The notes below the pieces were generated by a model. The model was not told the DNA's origin and searched no databases. It was given only the letters and a program-made list of their open reading frames with translations. A stretch of DNA of 53,495 bases. Source: Chloroflexota bacterium. Lineage in GTDB: Bacteria; Chloroflexota; Anaerolineae; Aggregatilineales; Phototrophicaceae. Within the stretch, counting starts at the first letter, position 1. The number at the start of each line of letters is the position of its first letter. This document shows, in pieces, positions 16,301-23,795 of the stretch. The stretch is taken from assembly GCA_013388735.1 (NCBI GenBank), contig JACAES010000177.1, positions 1 to 53,495 of the forward strand. The letters are read 5' to 3'. The translations under genes and the position numbers were made by a program.

Positions 16301-16944
16301 CGTCCCAGGCGGTTGAGATGGCGCGCAAGTTGCAGCCGGCAGCCATCATCACCGACATCATGATGCCAAACGTCAGCGGCTGGGAAGTGCTGCGCGCCCT
16401 CAAAAACGACAAGCAAACCGCCAACATCCCGGTCATCATCCTGTCAATCGTCGAACATAAGACGGTCGGTTTTTACCTGGGCGCTGCCGACTATCTGCTG
16501 AAACCGATTAACCGCGAGGCGCTGCTGAAGGCGTTGGAGCGTACCGCGCGCATCGAGCCGCAGAATCCAATTCTGGTAGTGGACGATAACCACGATGACC
16601 GGTTCTTCCTGGTGGAACTGCTGGAACACGCCGGTTATCAGGTGGCGCAGGTGGACAGCGGCCAGGCGGCGCTGGACTGGCTGAAACAGCAGAACGCCTC
16701 GCTCATCCTGCTTGACCTGATGCTGCCGGGCATATCCGGCTTTGAAGTGCTGAACCGCCTGCGCGCCAGCCCTGCCACCGCCGACATTCCGGTGATCGTC
16801 GTCACCGGGGCTGACCTGCCTGCCGACCGGCTGAACGCGCTGCAAGCGCCGGTGCTGCAAAAAGGCGGTGTGTCCGGCAATTCGCTGGTGCGGCAGATTC
16901 AAATCGCCCTGGCGCGCAGCCTGCAAAAGCGCCGCAGCAGATAG
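13366..16944 (+). CDS. Hybrid sensor histidine kinase: four GAF, HisKA, HATPase, two receivers
   Basis: A 1192-residue soluble kinase. Four GAF-like sensor domains occupy roughly residues 20-165, 180-330, 350-500 and 525-680. The phospho-acceptor box is SHELRTPLNAIIGYSEM near 690. ATP-binding boxes are NLVDNAIKFT, VADTGIGI and GTGLGLTI. Two receiver domains follow: the first with Asp in ITDIMMPN near 1000, the second with LLDLMLPG near 1125 and a Lys in LQKGG. There is no membrane segment, so the signal is cytoplasmic. Its partner is unknown; a second GAF kinase lies just downstream on the other strand. No good ribosome binding site precedes either 13366 or the alternative ATG at 13396; an extended -10 (TGTCATAAT, ending at 13364) favours 13396. 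Confidence 0.93.
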   Translation: MTILSNETLLMPTEKPFTDLYQIASRIAQAASARAAAEALVGWLEQQTCPAMIGLLDSASASLEVIHNAGCAPDEASLAWMYSPETWLDWLDWQEPRRRQDVAELVEGQPALLIPLRCEESVYGLLWLDMDDQTARANGQTPVLLAHLLASRLHHLSIHRRWDTLLTNANTFSRALLQESDSEEMWQIIHRQLSLLFDASSFFVGLLNPQTGEINLPLFSQAGAPVHYGTIPLTGLSKAVVQHGTPLLFYDVEAEGERIAKLNVTVEGEQPETHARSWMGVPLRSHRNEVIGLVSLQNMLPGCYSDPDLYLLMFVAGQIAFAIDNKRLLQAEQERRKIASTLMEVGQVVNSTQDYEEVLERILEQTQRVVDYDSAAIMLPAPGCEDGSRLVISAVNGLSPASRGEELLFGDSSPSTLVFMSQQPLVIGDIHQYVGWNAGMPTAPQARSWLGVPMRFQERVIGLITLDKSTPFYYSETDASTVFALARQAAIAVENARLHAQAESHLKSLEQRARRLASMHSIASMLNSSLERDVVLNMAARLVTELFEADHCGIVLIDPKDGNAYLVTEYPSTGSEGLLIPVRGNPVLEKLIRGNRALAIYDINEEANDLMRGTLARVGGRSTLLAPLFAHDRLIGSIGLDMTKEQRVFTTEEQETFMTIAAQVALAINNAQLYEEAITINRLKSELLANMSHELRTPLNAIIGYSEMLLSQVYGELNPKQVDRLSRVYTGGKHLLNLINDVLDLSRIETGQMNLVLAPLSIAEVIYDVITDMTARAQAKGLAIRVEMPPELPQVRADAIRIHQILTNLVDNAIKFTDSGSITVRARRVASQGEQFTTPEMAAPSVALPDGEWLAISVADTGIGISPADQQLIFDAFRQVDSSSVRKYEGTGLGLTIAQHLVRMHQGLIWVESSPGAGSTFTILLPLSEQTEAMTIQEPEAHDPERPLVLVIDDDPAALQLVQDYLSHDIYRVVGTSNSSQAVEMARKLQPAAIITDIMMPNVSGWEVLRALKNDKQTANIPVIILSIVEHKTVGFYLGAADYLLKPINREALLKALERTARIEPQNPILVVDDNHDDRFFLVELLEHAGYQVAQVDSGQAALDWLKQQNASLILLDLMLPGISGFEVLNRLRASPATADIPVIVVTGADLPADRLNALQAPVLQKGGVSGNSLVRQIQIALARSLQKRRSR

Positions 16945-17008
16945 CCAACCGTTGTTTTACGCGCTAAACTTGGCTGCGTGTTGGCGCTTTTTGACAAGGG
17001 AGGATGAG

Positions 17009-17479
17009 GTGAAATACCAGGATGACGGCCCGATTGGTTATTATTTTGAGGACATCGAAACCGGGCAGACGATGGTCACGCGCGGGCGCACAGTCACCGA
17101 GGCCGATATTGTGCAGTTCGCCGCCCTCACCGGCGACTACAACCCCATGCACACCGACGCCGAATATATGAAAACGCACCCGATGGGGCAGCGCGTCGCT
17201 CATGGGATGCTGGCGCTCAGCTACGCGGTCGGGCTGTTATACCAGTTGGGCTTCATGGAGCGCACCGTGCTGGCTTTTCGCGGCCTGGAAATGAAGTTCA
17301 GTCTGCCGGTTTTCATCGGCGACACCATGCGCGTCCGCCTGACGGTGAAGGAGAAAAAGGAAATGAAACGCCTGGGCGGGGGCGTGATTAGCGCCGAAGT
17401 TAAAATCGTCAACCAGGACGGCAAAACCGTCCAGTCCGGCACGATGGAACTGCTGATGGCCTCGCGCCCGTCGGCGTAA
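17009..17479 (+). CDS. MaoC-family (R)-hydratase/dehydratase
   Basis: A 156-residue hot-dog-fold hydratase acting on enoyl-CoA-type thioesters. The start is GTG 17009 after GGGAGGATGAG; the longer frame from 16868 overlaps the kinase gene and is rejected. The catalytic segment FAALTGDYNPMHTDAEY contains the conserved Asp/Asn and His of the hydratase motif, and RVAHGMLALSYAVG is the next family signature. Typical roles are fatty-acid or polyhydroxyalkanoate metabolism; no related genes adjoin, so the substrate stays open. Confidence 0.9.
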   Translation: MKYQDDGPIGYYFEDIETGQTMVTRGRTVTEADIVQFAALTGDYNPMHTDAEYMKTHPMGQRVAHGMLALSYAVGLLYQLGFMERTVLAFRGLEMKFSLPVFIGDTMRVRLTVKEKKEMKRLGGGVISAEVKIVNQDGKTVQSGTMELLMASRPSA

Positions 17480-17481
17480 AA

Positions 17482-19065
17482 TCAGGCCAGCGCCGTTTCC
17501 AACTGTGACGCCGCCGGCAGGGTGAAGTAAAAGACCGACCCCTGCCCCGGCTCGCTTTCCACCCAGATCTGCCCGCCGTGCGCCTCCACCGCCAGCCGGC
17601 AGAAGGCCAGCCCCAGACCGATTCCCTTCGGCGCATCCCGGTATTTCACCCGGCTGAATTTGTCAAAAATCTGCCGCTGCATATGTTTGGGGATGCCCGG
17701 CCCGGAATCCTCGACGCTGATACGCACGCTGCCGTCGGCCATCGCCGCGCCCAGTTTGATCGCGCCGCCCATCGGCGTATACTTGACCGCATTTTCCAGC
17801 AGGTTGGTGATGACCCGCAGAATCATATCCGCGTCCACCGTCACAAACGGCAGTTCGCCGTCCAGACTGAACAGTAGCCGCTGGTTGGACTCCAGCGCCA
17901 TCGGCTGGACAAGCTGCGCGGCGTTTGCCAGCAGGCTGTGCATCGAGGTCGGCTTGGGGTCAAGGACGGCTTTGCCTTCTTCCAGCCGCTGGATATCCAG
18001 CAGGCTTTCGACCATGCGCGAAAGCTGCCGCGTGCTGCGCAGCCCGACATCCAGCAGGTCGGTGACGGTCTTCTGGCCGCTGCTGACCAGCAGCCGCGAC
18101 AGCGTGCTGAGGCTGCCGTAAATGGTATGCAGCGGGCCGCGCAGGTCGTGGTAGACCATCGCCGCCAGGTCCTGCCGAAGCTGGTCAAGTTCCATCTGGG
18201 CGCTGACATCCTGCTCGACCCAGGCGATCACGTCATGATCGTTGAAAAACAGCCGCCGCGCCCGCACGATCACCGGGATGTCGCTGCCTGCCGACGGCCA
18301 TGCCGCCGTCTTAAACTCCACTTCCTTACCCATTTGCAGCGACTCAAAGCGGTTGACGCCCACCGGCCCCGTCCCCATGCGATGAATGGCGGTGATCGGC
18401 AGTTGCAGCAAATCCTGGCGTTTGTAGCGCAGGAACTCGCAGGCTTTACGGTTCACGTCCACGATGTACCCGTCCAGATCGGTGATGATGATGGGGACGA
18501 CCGCATCCTCAAACAGCCATTGGTAGCGGTTTTCATCTTTGGGCGTGGTGTTAAAAGCGATGGCGTTGCCGATATTAGCCGACAAAATATTGCTGACAGC
18601 CTCTAACAGTTCGACCGTGCCTTCATCAAAAAAGTCTATATCCGGGTGAATAAGCGCCAGCACGCCGTACATGTGGCCGTTTTTCTCCAGCGGCACGCCC
18701 ACCGCCGACCCCTGCGTGGGGATGAACGGCGTTTCCGGCAGGCGCGGCCAGCGCGGGTCGGTGCTGATGTCCCGGATAACAATCGTTCGCCGCGCGTGAT
18801 GGGCGTACCCCACCAGCCCATGCGCGATCAGCCTGTACCAGACCTGGCGGCGAATATCCGGCTGGCCCGTGCTTTCGCCCAGGACAAAAATATGATCGGT
18901 TTTATCGTCCTTGTGGAACGTGACCACCCCACCATGACGGATACCCAGCAGGTTGGCCGTCAGCGAAATCGCCGTTTGCAGCACTGCCGGCGCGCTGGCA
19001 TCCTGACGGCGCATGGCAGCAGCGATACTGTACAAAGCATCCAGGCGCTGGCGTTCGCTCAACAT
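17482..19065 (-). CDS. Sensor histidine kinase with GAF and PAS domains
   Basis: A 527-residue soluble kinase. The ATG at 19065 follows GAGGG and gives MLSERQRLDALYSIAAAM, a usual GAF-kinase start. A GAF domain spans about residues 20-180 and a PAS domain about 195-305 (WLFEDAVVPIIITDLDGYIV). The acceptor box is MVYHDLRGPLHTIYGSL with the His near 330. ATP-binding boxes are NLLENAVKYTP, VEDSGPGIP and GIGLGLAFCRL. There is no receiver or membrane segment. It is convergent with maoC (two bases between stops). A cognate regulator is not adjacent; the receiver protein at 34776 is a possible but unproven partner. Confidence 0.92.
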   Translation of the reverse strand: MLSERQRLDALYSIAAAMRRQDASAPAVLQTAISLTANLLGIRHGGVVTFHKDDKTDHIFVLGESTGQPDIRRQVWYRLIAHGLVGYAHHARRTIVIRDISTDPRWPRLPETPFIPTQGSAVGVPLEKNGHMYGVLALIHPDIDFFDEGTVELLEAVSNILSANIGNAIAFNTTPKDENRYQWLFEDAVVPIIITDLDGYIVDVNRKACEFLRYKRQDLLQLPITAIHRMGTGPVGVNRFESLQMGKEVEFKTAAWPSAGSDIPVIVRARRLFFNDHDVIAWVEQDVSAQMELDQLRQDLAAMVYHDLRGPLHTIYGSLSTLSRLLVSSGQKTVTDLLDVGLRSTRQLSRMVESLLDIQRLEEGKAVLDPKPTSMHSLLANAAQLVQPMALESNQRLLFSLDGELPFVTVDADMILRVITNLLENAVKYTPMGGAIKLGAAMADGSVRISVEDSGPGIPKHMQRQIFDKFSRVKYRDAPKGIGLGLAFCRLAVEAHGGQIWVESEPGQGSVFYFTLPAASQLETALA

Positions 19066-19190
19066 GCTACCATCCCTCACCCAATCGGATAGATTACCCT
19101 TAATGTTCCAATTCCAGTGTACACAACAAAACGCTTGACAGCGCCCTGACAAAGATGAAAAGTGTGTGAATTTTCTGCGGCCACGCGGTT

Positions 19191-20387
19191 TCAGCGCCGC
19201 TGACGAATTTCACCGATCAAAGCGTCAAAGCTCTGGCGGCGGTTGCGGCTGTCGTACCGGATGGATTTTGAGTTGCTCAATTCCAGCGGCATATTCTCGA
19301 CCGGCACGTACAGCATCGGGATAATTGGCTTTTCGCGGTTGAGGAAATAGCGATAGGCCAGCCGCACATAGCGCGACTCCAGCGCCGACGGTGAGACGAT
19401 CATCAGCAGCAGCCAGCATTCCGAAAGCGCCTGCTCGACGGCCAGCATCCAGTCGTCGCCGCCCTGGACGAGATACTGATCCACCCACACCTTGAATCCG
19501 GCATCCTGCAAAATTGCCATCAGCGGCGCGACAATTGCTTCCCATTCCTCACGGGCATAGGCAATAAACAGGTGATCCACCAGCGAGCCGGGCTGCAAGC
19601 CGGTTCCGAGCCGGCTGGTCTGGTGTTTGTGGCGTTTTGGCCCCAGGATATTTATTTCGCTGGTATCCAGCTTGGGCGGCACACGGCGCGTACTTTTGGT
19701 CGAAGACTCAATCGGGGTAACGTCGCCGGGCTGCCACGTATAGCGGAACTCGGCCATCGTCGCCAGTTGAATCATATCGTTGGCGCGCAGCAGGTGCGGG
19801 CGTTCCGGCGTGATGGCAACGCCGTTCACGCGCGTGCCATTGGTGGAACTTAAATCCTCGATCTGATACCCTTTTTCCGTCCAGCGCAGCACCAGATGAA
19901 AACGGCTCACTTCCGGGTCTTGCAGCACGATGTCGTTGGAAAGATCGCGTCCCAGCCGCACCTGCCTGGTTTTAAGCGGATGAATCTGGCCGGGGTTGAG
20001 GCCAACCGTCATCACCAGATAGGGATGCACGTTCGGGTCCGGGCCGTCAGCTTTTAAGGCCGCCGCCGGCACCTTGGACATTTCGACGCTGGTATCCCCC
20101 CGGTCATATTCCAGGGTGATATTTTCCCCTAGTTCGATAAAATTGCCGGGTTTTAACAGCCAGCCGCTGTCCACGCGCTGGCCGCTGACGAACGTCCCCC
20201 GACCGGATTTTAAATCTTCCAGCTCGTAATCGGTCATCACACGAATAAGCCGGCAGTGTTCACGGCTGACGTCGTTATCCAGTATCACAATGTCATTTTT
20301 GCTGCCGCTGCCGATGGTGATGACATCGTTCTTAAGTTCAAAAACCTGGCCGGAACGAGGCCCGCGCCGCATAATCAGTCGTGCCAT
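19191..20387 (-). CDS. FHA-FHA-TIR fusion protein
   Basis: A 398-residue cytoplasmic protein from ATG 20387 (a GTG at 20423 is an alternative). FHA domain 1 covers about residues 1-90, with IGSGSKNDI, VSREHC and GRGTFVSG. FHA domain 2 covers about 120-205, with the complete phosphothreonine-binding set LGRDLSNDI, VSRFH and SSTNGTRVNG. A basic linker leads to a TIR domain at about 265-395 (DHLFIAYAREEWEAIVAPLM, VWVDQYLVQGGDDW, IVSPSALESRYVRLAYRYFL, KPIIPMLYVPV). In the usual SxWVxxE motif of NAD-cleaving bacterial TIRs the Glu position is Ala here (SRYVRLA). The domain is therefore likely an interaction module that joins phospho-Thr recognition to TIR assembly. No Ser/Thr kinase lies in the window. 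Confidence 0.88.
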   Translation of the reverse strand: MARLIMRRGPRSGQVFELKNDVITIGSGSKNDIVILDNDVSREHCRLIRVMTDYELEDLKSGRGTFVSGQRVDSGWLLKPGNFIELGENITLEYDRGDTSVEMSKVPAAALKADGPDPNVHPYLVMTVGLNPGQIHPLKTRQVRLGRDLSNDIVLQDPEVSRFHLVLRWTEKGYQIEDLSSTNGTRVNGVAITPERPHLLRANDMIQLATMAEFRYTWQPGDVTPIESSTKSTRRVPPKLDTSEINILGPKRHKHQTSRLGTGLQPGSLVDHLFIAYAREEWEAIVAPLMAILQDAGFKVWVDQYLVQGGDDWMLAVEQALSECWLLLMIVSPSALESRYVRLAYRYFLNREKPIIPMLYVPVENMPLELSNSKSIRYDSRNRRQSFDALIGEIRQRR

Positions 20388-20474
20388 ATGGATTTTGCCG
20401 CTTCGCTTAGAATCTGTTTGCACCTCTTGAAGAACATCTTAACAGAACCGGCCTTGCAGCGAAAGCAAAACCGG

Positions 20475-20512
20475 CAAAAAACCCCACTCCCCCGAGGGGA
20501 AGCAGGGTTTTC
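20475..20512 (-). terminator. Rho-independent terminator of the Gld-like operon
   Basis: On the minus strand an AACCC..TCCCC stem pairs with GGGGA..GGGTT around a TCGG loop and is followed by a run of six T. It lies between the last operon gene (stop 20538) and the FHA-TIR gene. Confidence 0.75.
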
Positions 20513-20537
20513 GTATGGCCCGACTCGACAGGCTGCA

Positions 20538-21269
20538 TTATGGGGTCGCTTCGGCAGTCGCTTCCGGCGTGGCCTCAAGCGTCGCCTCGGCGGTGGCCGT
20601 CAGCATCTCCGCCGCCAGCGTTTGTTCAACCGCAGCGGTAGCCGTCTGTTCGACCTCGCTGTACGGATTGGGCGTGCGGGTGGCCGTCGGCGTCGGCGTG
20701 GGCGAAGCTACGTAGGGCGGCACGGTGATCATCTGCCGCGCCAGATTATCTACCTGATCCTGCGGCAGCACATAAACCGTCGCGGTATCGTCGCCCACCA
20801 GCGCATAATAACGCGGCGTGGTCGGGCTTTTGTTCCCGATCTTCAGCGTATAGGCTGCGCCGTCCTTGTCGGTCAGCACGTAAGTGTGGGTGGGCGCATC
20901 CAGCCCAAAGTCCGTCGGACTCTCGGTCGTGAAGCTGTCGGTCGCCGCCAGCCCAACCAGCAGGCCGACGACGCTTTTGGCCTTGTCCTGGTCGGTCGCC
21001 AGATCGCTGGTATTGGTCGCTTCGGCCACCGTCCACACGCCGCCTTCATCCCGCGTCAGGACGGTTTTTTCGCCGCTGCCGTTATTGATCGCTTCAAAAC
21101 GAACCAGCGCATCTTCGGTCACGTCCGGGAACAGCGGCCCCGCCCCTTCGGCGGTGGCTTCCGGCGTGGGCGCCGGCGCGCTGGCCGGCTGGCTGTTCAG
21201 CACCAGCACCGCCGCAATGACGATGACGCTCACCACCAGCAAAATCAGTGTTCCACGATTCAGGCGCAT
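20538..21269 (-). CDS. DUF4340-type exported protein of the Gld-like operon
   Basis: A 243-residue protein from ATG 21269, preceded by AGGAGGGGG. It has a single N-terminal membrane segment (GTLILLVVSVIVIAAVLVL), then a Pro/Thr/Ala linker, a beta-rich domain at about 40-180 (FEAINNGSGEKTVLTRDEGGV; LDAPTHTYVLTDKDG; YYALVGDDTATVYVLP) and a low-complexity tail rich in Thr-Ala-Glu (TATAEATLEATPEATAEATP). DUF4340 proteins typically follow GldG-like genes in such operons. The role is unknown; probably an outer-face part of the complex. Confidence 0.85.
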   Translation of the reverse strand: MRLNRGTLILLVVSVIVIAAVLVLNSQPASAPAPTPEATAEGAGPLFPDVTEDALVRFEAINNGSGEKTVLTRDEGGVWTVAEATNTSDLATDQDKAKSVVGLLVGLAATDSFTTESPTDFGLDAPTHTYVLTDKDGAAYTLKIGNKSPTTPRYYALVGDDTATVYVLPQDQVDNLARQMITVPPYVASPTPTPTATRTPNPYSEVEQTATAAVEQTLAAEMLTATAEATLEATPEATAEATP

Positions 21270-21291
21270 GATACTTTCCCCCTCCTGTGGT

Positions 21292-23016
21292 TTAAAGGGT
21301 GCGGGCGCGTTCGCGGTTGTTCCACCAGACGATGAAACCAATCGCCAGCACGCCGAAAGGCAGCACGATCAAAGTCATCAGGTTGATGTTCCGCAGTTCC
21401 TGGTCGGTCGCAAATACCGGCACGTCCTGGGCGTTGGCCGCGCTCTGGATATTCACCGTGCCGAAGAAGTCATTAAAGCGAGTCGCCCATACCAGGCTGC
21501 TGAAAGACGCTTCCAGATTGACCAACCCGCTGCCCAGCGCAAAGTTGTTGGACGGGACGGACGCGCTGCCGAACAGCACCACCCGCGCGCCGGTGGCGGT
21601 GTTTTCCGCCGCCGCCGCCAGCACGAACGGGCCTTTGGGGTCGGTTTCAAGCTGTTCGATGTTGGTGCTGTTGATGATGGCCTGGATGTCCGCCTTGCTG
21701 AACGAGGCGTCGCTGCTGCGCGCCAGTTCGTCAACCGTCACATTTTCCGGCAGGGTCGGCGCGATTTCGATGCTGTGCGGCAGATCGAACACGATGCCGC
21801 TCTGCTTGGCGACAAAATTCCGGGTGATGTAATGTGTGCTGCTGAAGTCCACCGCCACCGGCCGCAGCGGCGATTGCAGCGACAGCGTGGGGTCCAGCAC
21901 CAGGTCATTCCTGAAGCGCAGACCGAAGTTTTCGTACAGGAAGTTCGACATATTCTCGGTCAGCGCCAGCGGTTGATTAGCAGACAGGCTGGCTTCACCG
22001 CCGTCGGTAGCCGACACTTGCAGGCTGGGCGAGGCGAAGATCACCAGGCTGCCGCCCTGGCCGACGTAGCTGGCGATGAAGGCCATCTCGTCATCGCTGA
22101 GCGGTTTATTCCCGCCAGGAATGACCAGAACTTCACCATCTGCCGCCGGGTCATTCAGCTTGATTTCGCTCTGCTCGCCCATCAGTTCAAACAGCGATAC
22201 CTGCTGGGTTTTCCAGTCGTAGCTGTTGATGAGCGAGTCGTTGAGCAGCGACATGCCGGACACGCTGCTGTCGGTCAGCCCCAGGCCGCCGTCCACATTC
22301 AGGAAATAAGCGCGGAAATCGCCCTGCGCCGCCACGCGCAAAATCGCGTTCGTCAGCCCATCCTGGCTGAAGAAGCTCACCAGTTCGGCGTTTTCGACAT
22401 CCGGTTCGCCGGCTTCGTTGAGCGCCACCACCGCAATCTGACCATTGCTGGTGACTTTGTACAGTTCGGTGAGCTGTGGGTTACGCTCCGGGTCTACGAA
22501 TTCGTAGCTGATTTTGCCGGCGCTGGTTTCGGCGTAATCATCAAACAGCAGCGTATCCTGGTCGCGCCGCCCGGCCTGAGCCGCGCCGTAAAACGCCAGC
22601 AGTTTGACCGAAGGCAGATTCGGATCCGCGCCGATGCCGGCGATGGCCTGCCGCGATTCCTCGGTCAGCGAGAAGGTGTCACGTTCGGTCAGGTCGGCGC
22701 GCCAGCCCTGGGCGCGAATCAGCGCGTAAATGGCGATCAGCGCGACGATGAACACCGCCGTCACCACCAGGCTGGTGCCGCCAAAACGCGCCGTGCGCCC
22801 GGTGATAACCGCTTTGGCCTGGTCGGGGGCCATCAGCACCCAGGCTACCAGCGCCAGCCCGCCGATGCCCAGCGCGCCCCAGCCGACAACGGTGAAGGTG
22901 GGCTGCGTGACCAGCACGGCCAGCGCCACCAGCAGCCCGGCCAGCGCCAGAATCAACATATAGTACGGGGGAATAAAGGCTTCCTGTTCGGTCAATTTGG
23001 GAGTCTGGTCGGTCAT
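21292..23016 (-). CDS. GldG-like ABC auxiliary membrane protein
   Basis: A 574-residue protein from ATG 23016 after GGAGGG. Two or three N-terminal membrane helices (YYMLILALAGLLVALAVLV, then a pair near 45-95) are followed by a large extracytoplasmic domain of the ABC_transp_aux/GldG type (about 110-540; SVKLLAFYGAAQAG, DEMAFIASYVGQGGSLVIF). A C-terminal membrane helix (IVLPFGVLAIGFIVWW) ends in a basic anchor. In Bacteroidetes GldG works with GldA and GldF in gliding and type 9 secretion. In Chloroflexota-like genomes the same trio is usually an uncharacterised exporter, and gliding should not be assumed. Confidence 0.87.
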   Translation of the reverse strand: MTDQTPKLTEQEAFIPPYYMLILALAGLLVALAVLVTQPTFTVVGWGALGIGGLALVAWVLMAPDQAKAVITGRTARFGGTSLVVTAVFIVALIAIYALIRAQGWRADLTERDTFSLTEESRQAIAGIGADPNLPSVKLLAFYGAAQAGRRDQDTLLFDDYAETSAGKISYEFVDPERNPQLTELYKVTSNGQIAVVALNEAGEPDVENAELVSFFSQDGLTNAILRVAAQGDFRAYFLNVDGGLGLTDSSVSGMSLLNDSLINSYDWKTQQVSLFELMGEQSEIKLNDPAADGEVLVIPGGNKPLSDDEMAFIASYVGQGGSLVIFASPSLQVSATDGGEASLSANQPLALTENMSNFLYENFGLRFRNDLVLDPTLSLQSPLRPVAVDFSSTHYITRNFVAKQSGIVFDLPHSIEIAPTLPENVTVDELARSSDASFSKADIQAIINSTNIEQLETDPKGPFVLAAAAENTATGARVVLFGSASVPSNNFALGSGLVNLEASFSSLVWATRFNDFFGTVNIQSAANAQDVPVFATDQELRNINLMTLIVLPFGVLAIGFIVWWNNRERARTL

Positions 23017-23018
23017 GA

Positions 23019-23795
23019 TTAGGCCCTCCACCGCCGAGTTTCCACGATGCGGGTGGTAATGAACAGCGCGCCGATCATCATCAGCACAAAATATGCGATG
23101 TCTTCAGCCCGGATGATGCCGTTCGCCAGCGTAGCGCCAAAATGCGCCTGCAAGCCCAGTTCGCGCACGAAGTTAGCCGCGCTCGCCAGAGTCGGGCTGC
23201 TGGTCAGAGACACGGCGGCCACCTCGGCCAGATACAGCACCAGCACCGTCGCGGCACTCAGGAAAGCGGCTACGATCTGATCTTCGGTCACTGCCGACCA
23301 GACCATGCAGACGGCCAGCACCGCGCCGCCGTACAGCCACGCGCCCAGATACGCGCCGAAAGCCACGCCGGCATCCGGCACACCCACCAGTGTTAACACC
23401 AGATGATAAGTGACCGTCAGCAGCAGCAGCACCGTATAATACGACCAGACGGCCAGGAACTTGCCGATGATGAACTGCGCCTCGTTCATGGGCAGCGTCA
23501 TCAGCACTTCAATCGTGCCTTCGCGGGACTCTTCGGCCAGCAGGCGCATGGTCAGCAGCGGCCCGATCAAAAACATCAGAAAGGTAATCAGCGCCGGGGC
23601 CAGGTTCAGGTCGCTGGCGGTGACGCCGGCGCCGCCCTGCTGCGCGACGCTGACATTGTAGGCCACCGACTGCGAGAGATTGCCGTTGAACAGAATGCCC
23701 AGGAACAGCAGCATGGCAAACGCCACCGCGTAAGCGATGGGCGAACGGAAATACAGCGTAAATTCGCGCTTAAAGACGGCCAGAATGGCGCTCAT
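23019..23795 (-). CDS. ABC-2-type permease (GldF-like)
   Basis: A 258-residue permease with six predicted membrane segments: the N-terminal FKREFTLYFRSPIAYAVAFAMLLFLGILF, an ABC-2 core (ALITFLMFLIGPLLTMRLLAEESREGTIEVLMTLPM) and a C-terminal helix before TRIVETRRWRA. The SREGTIEVLMTLP segment is the usual ABC-2 coupling region. The start overlaps the ATPase stop by four bases (ATGA), a sign of translational coupling. Confidence 0.9.
   Translation of the reverse strand: MSAILAVFKREFTLYFRSPIAYAVAFAMLLFLGILFNGNLSQSVAYNVSVAQQGGAGVTASDLNLAPALITFLMFLIGPLLTMRLLAEESREGTIEVLMTLPMNEAQFIIGKFLAVWSYYTVLLLLTVTYHLVLTLVGVPDAGVAFGAYLGAWLYGGAVLAVCMVWSAVTEDQIVAAFLSAATVLVLYLAEVAAVSLTSSPTLASAANFVRELGLQAHFGATLANGIIRAEDIAYFVLMMIGALFITTRIVETRRWRA

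Noticed and set aside
16868-17008. N-terminal extension of the MaoC protein to 16868
   Set aside because: It would overlap the hybrid kinase gene by 77 bases; GTG 17009 has a good ribosome binding site and gives the usual family length.
20884-23022. 712-codon plus-strand open frame across the GldG and DUF4340 genes
   Set aside because: It is antisense to well-supported minus-strand genes with signature sequences and membrane helices; the product has His/Arg/Gln-rich shadow composition.
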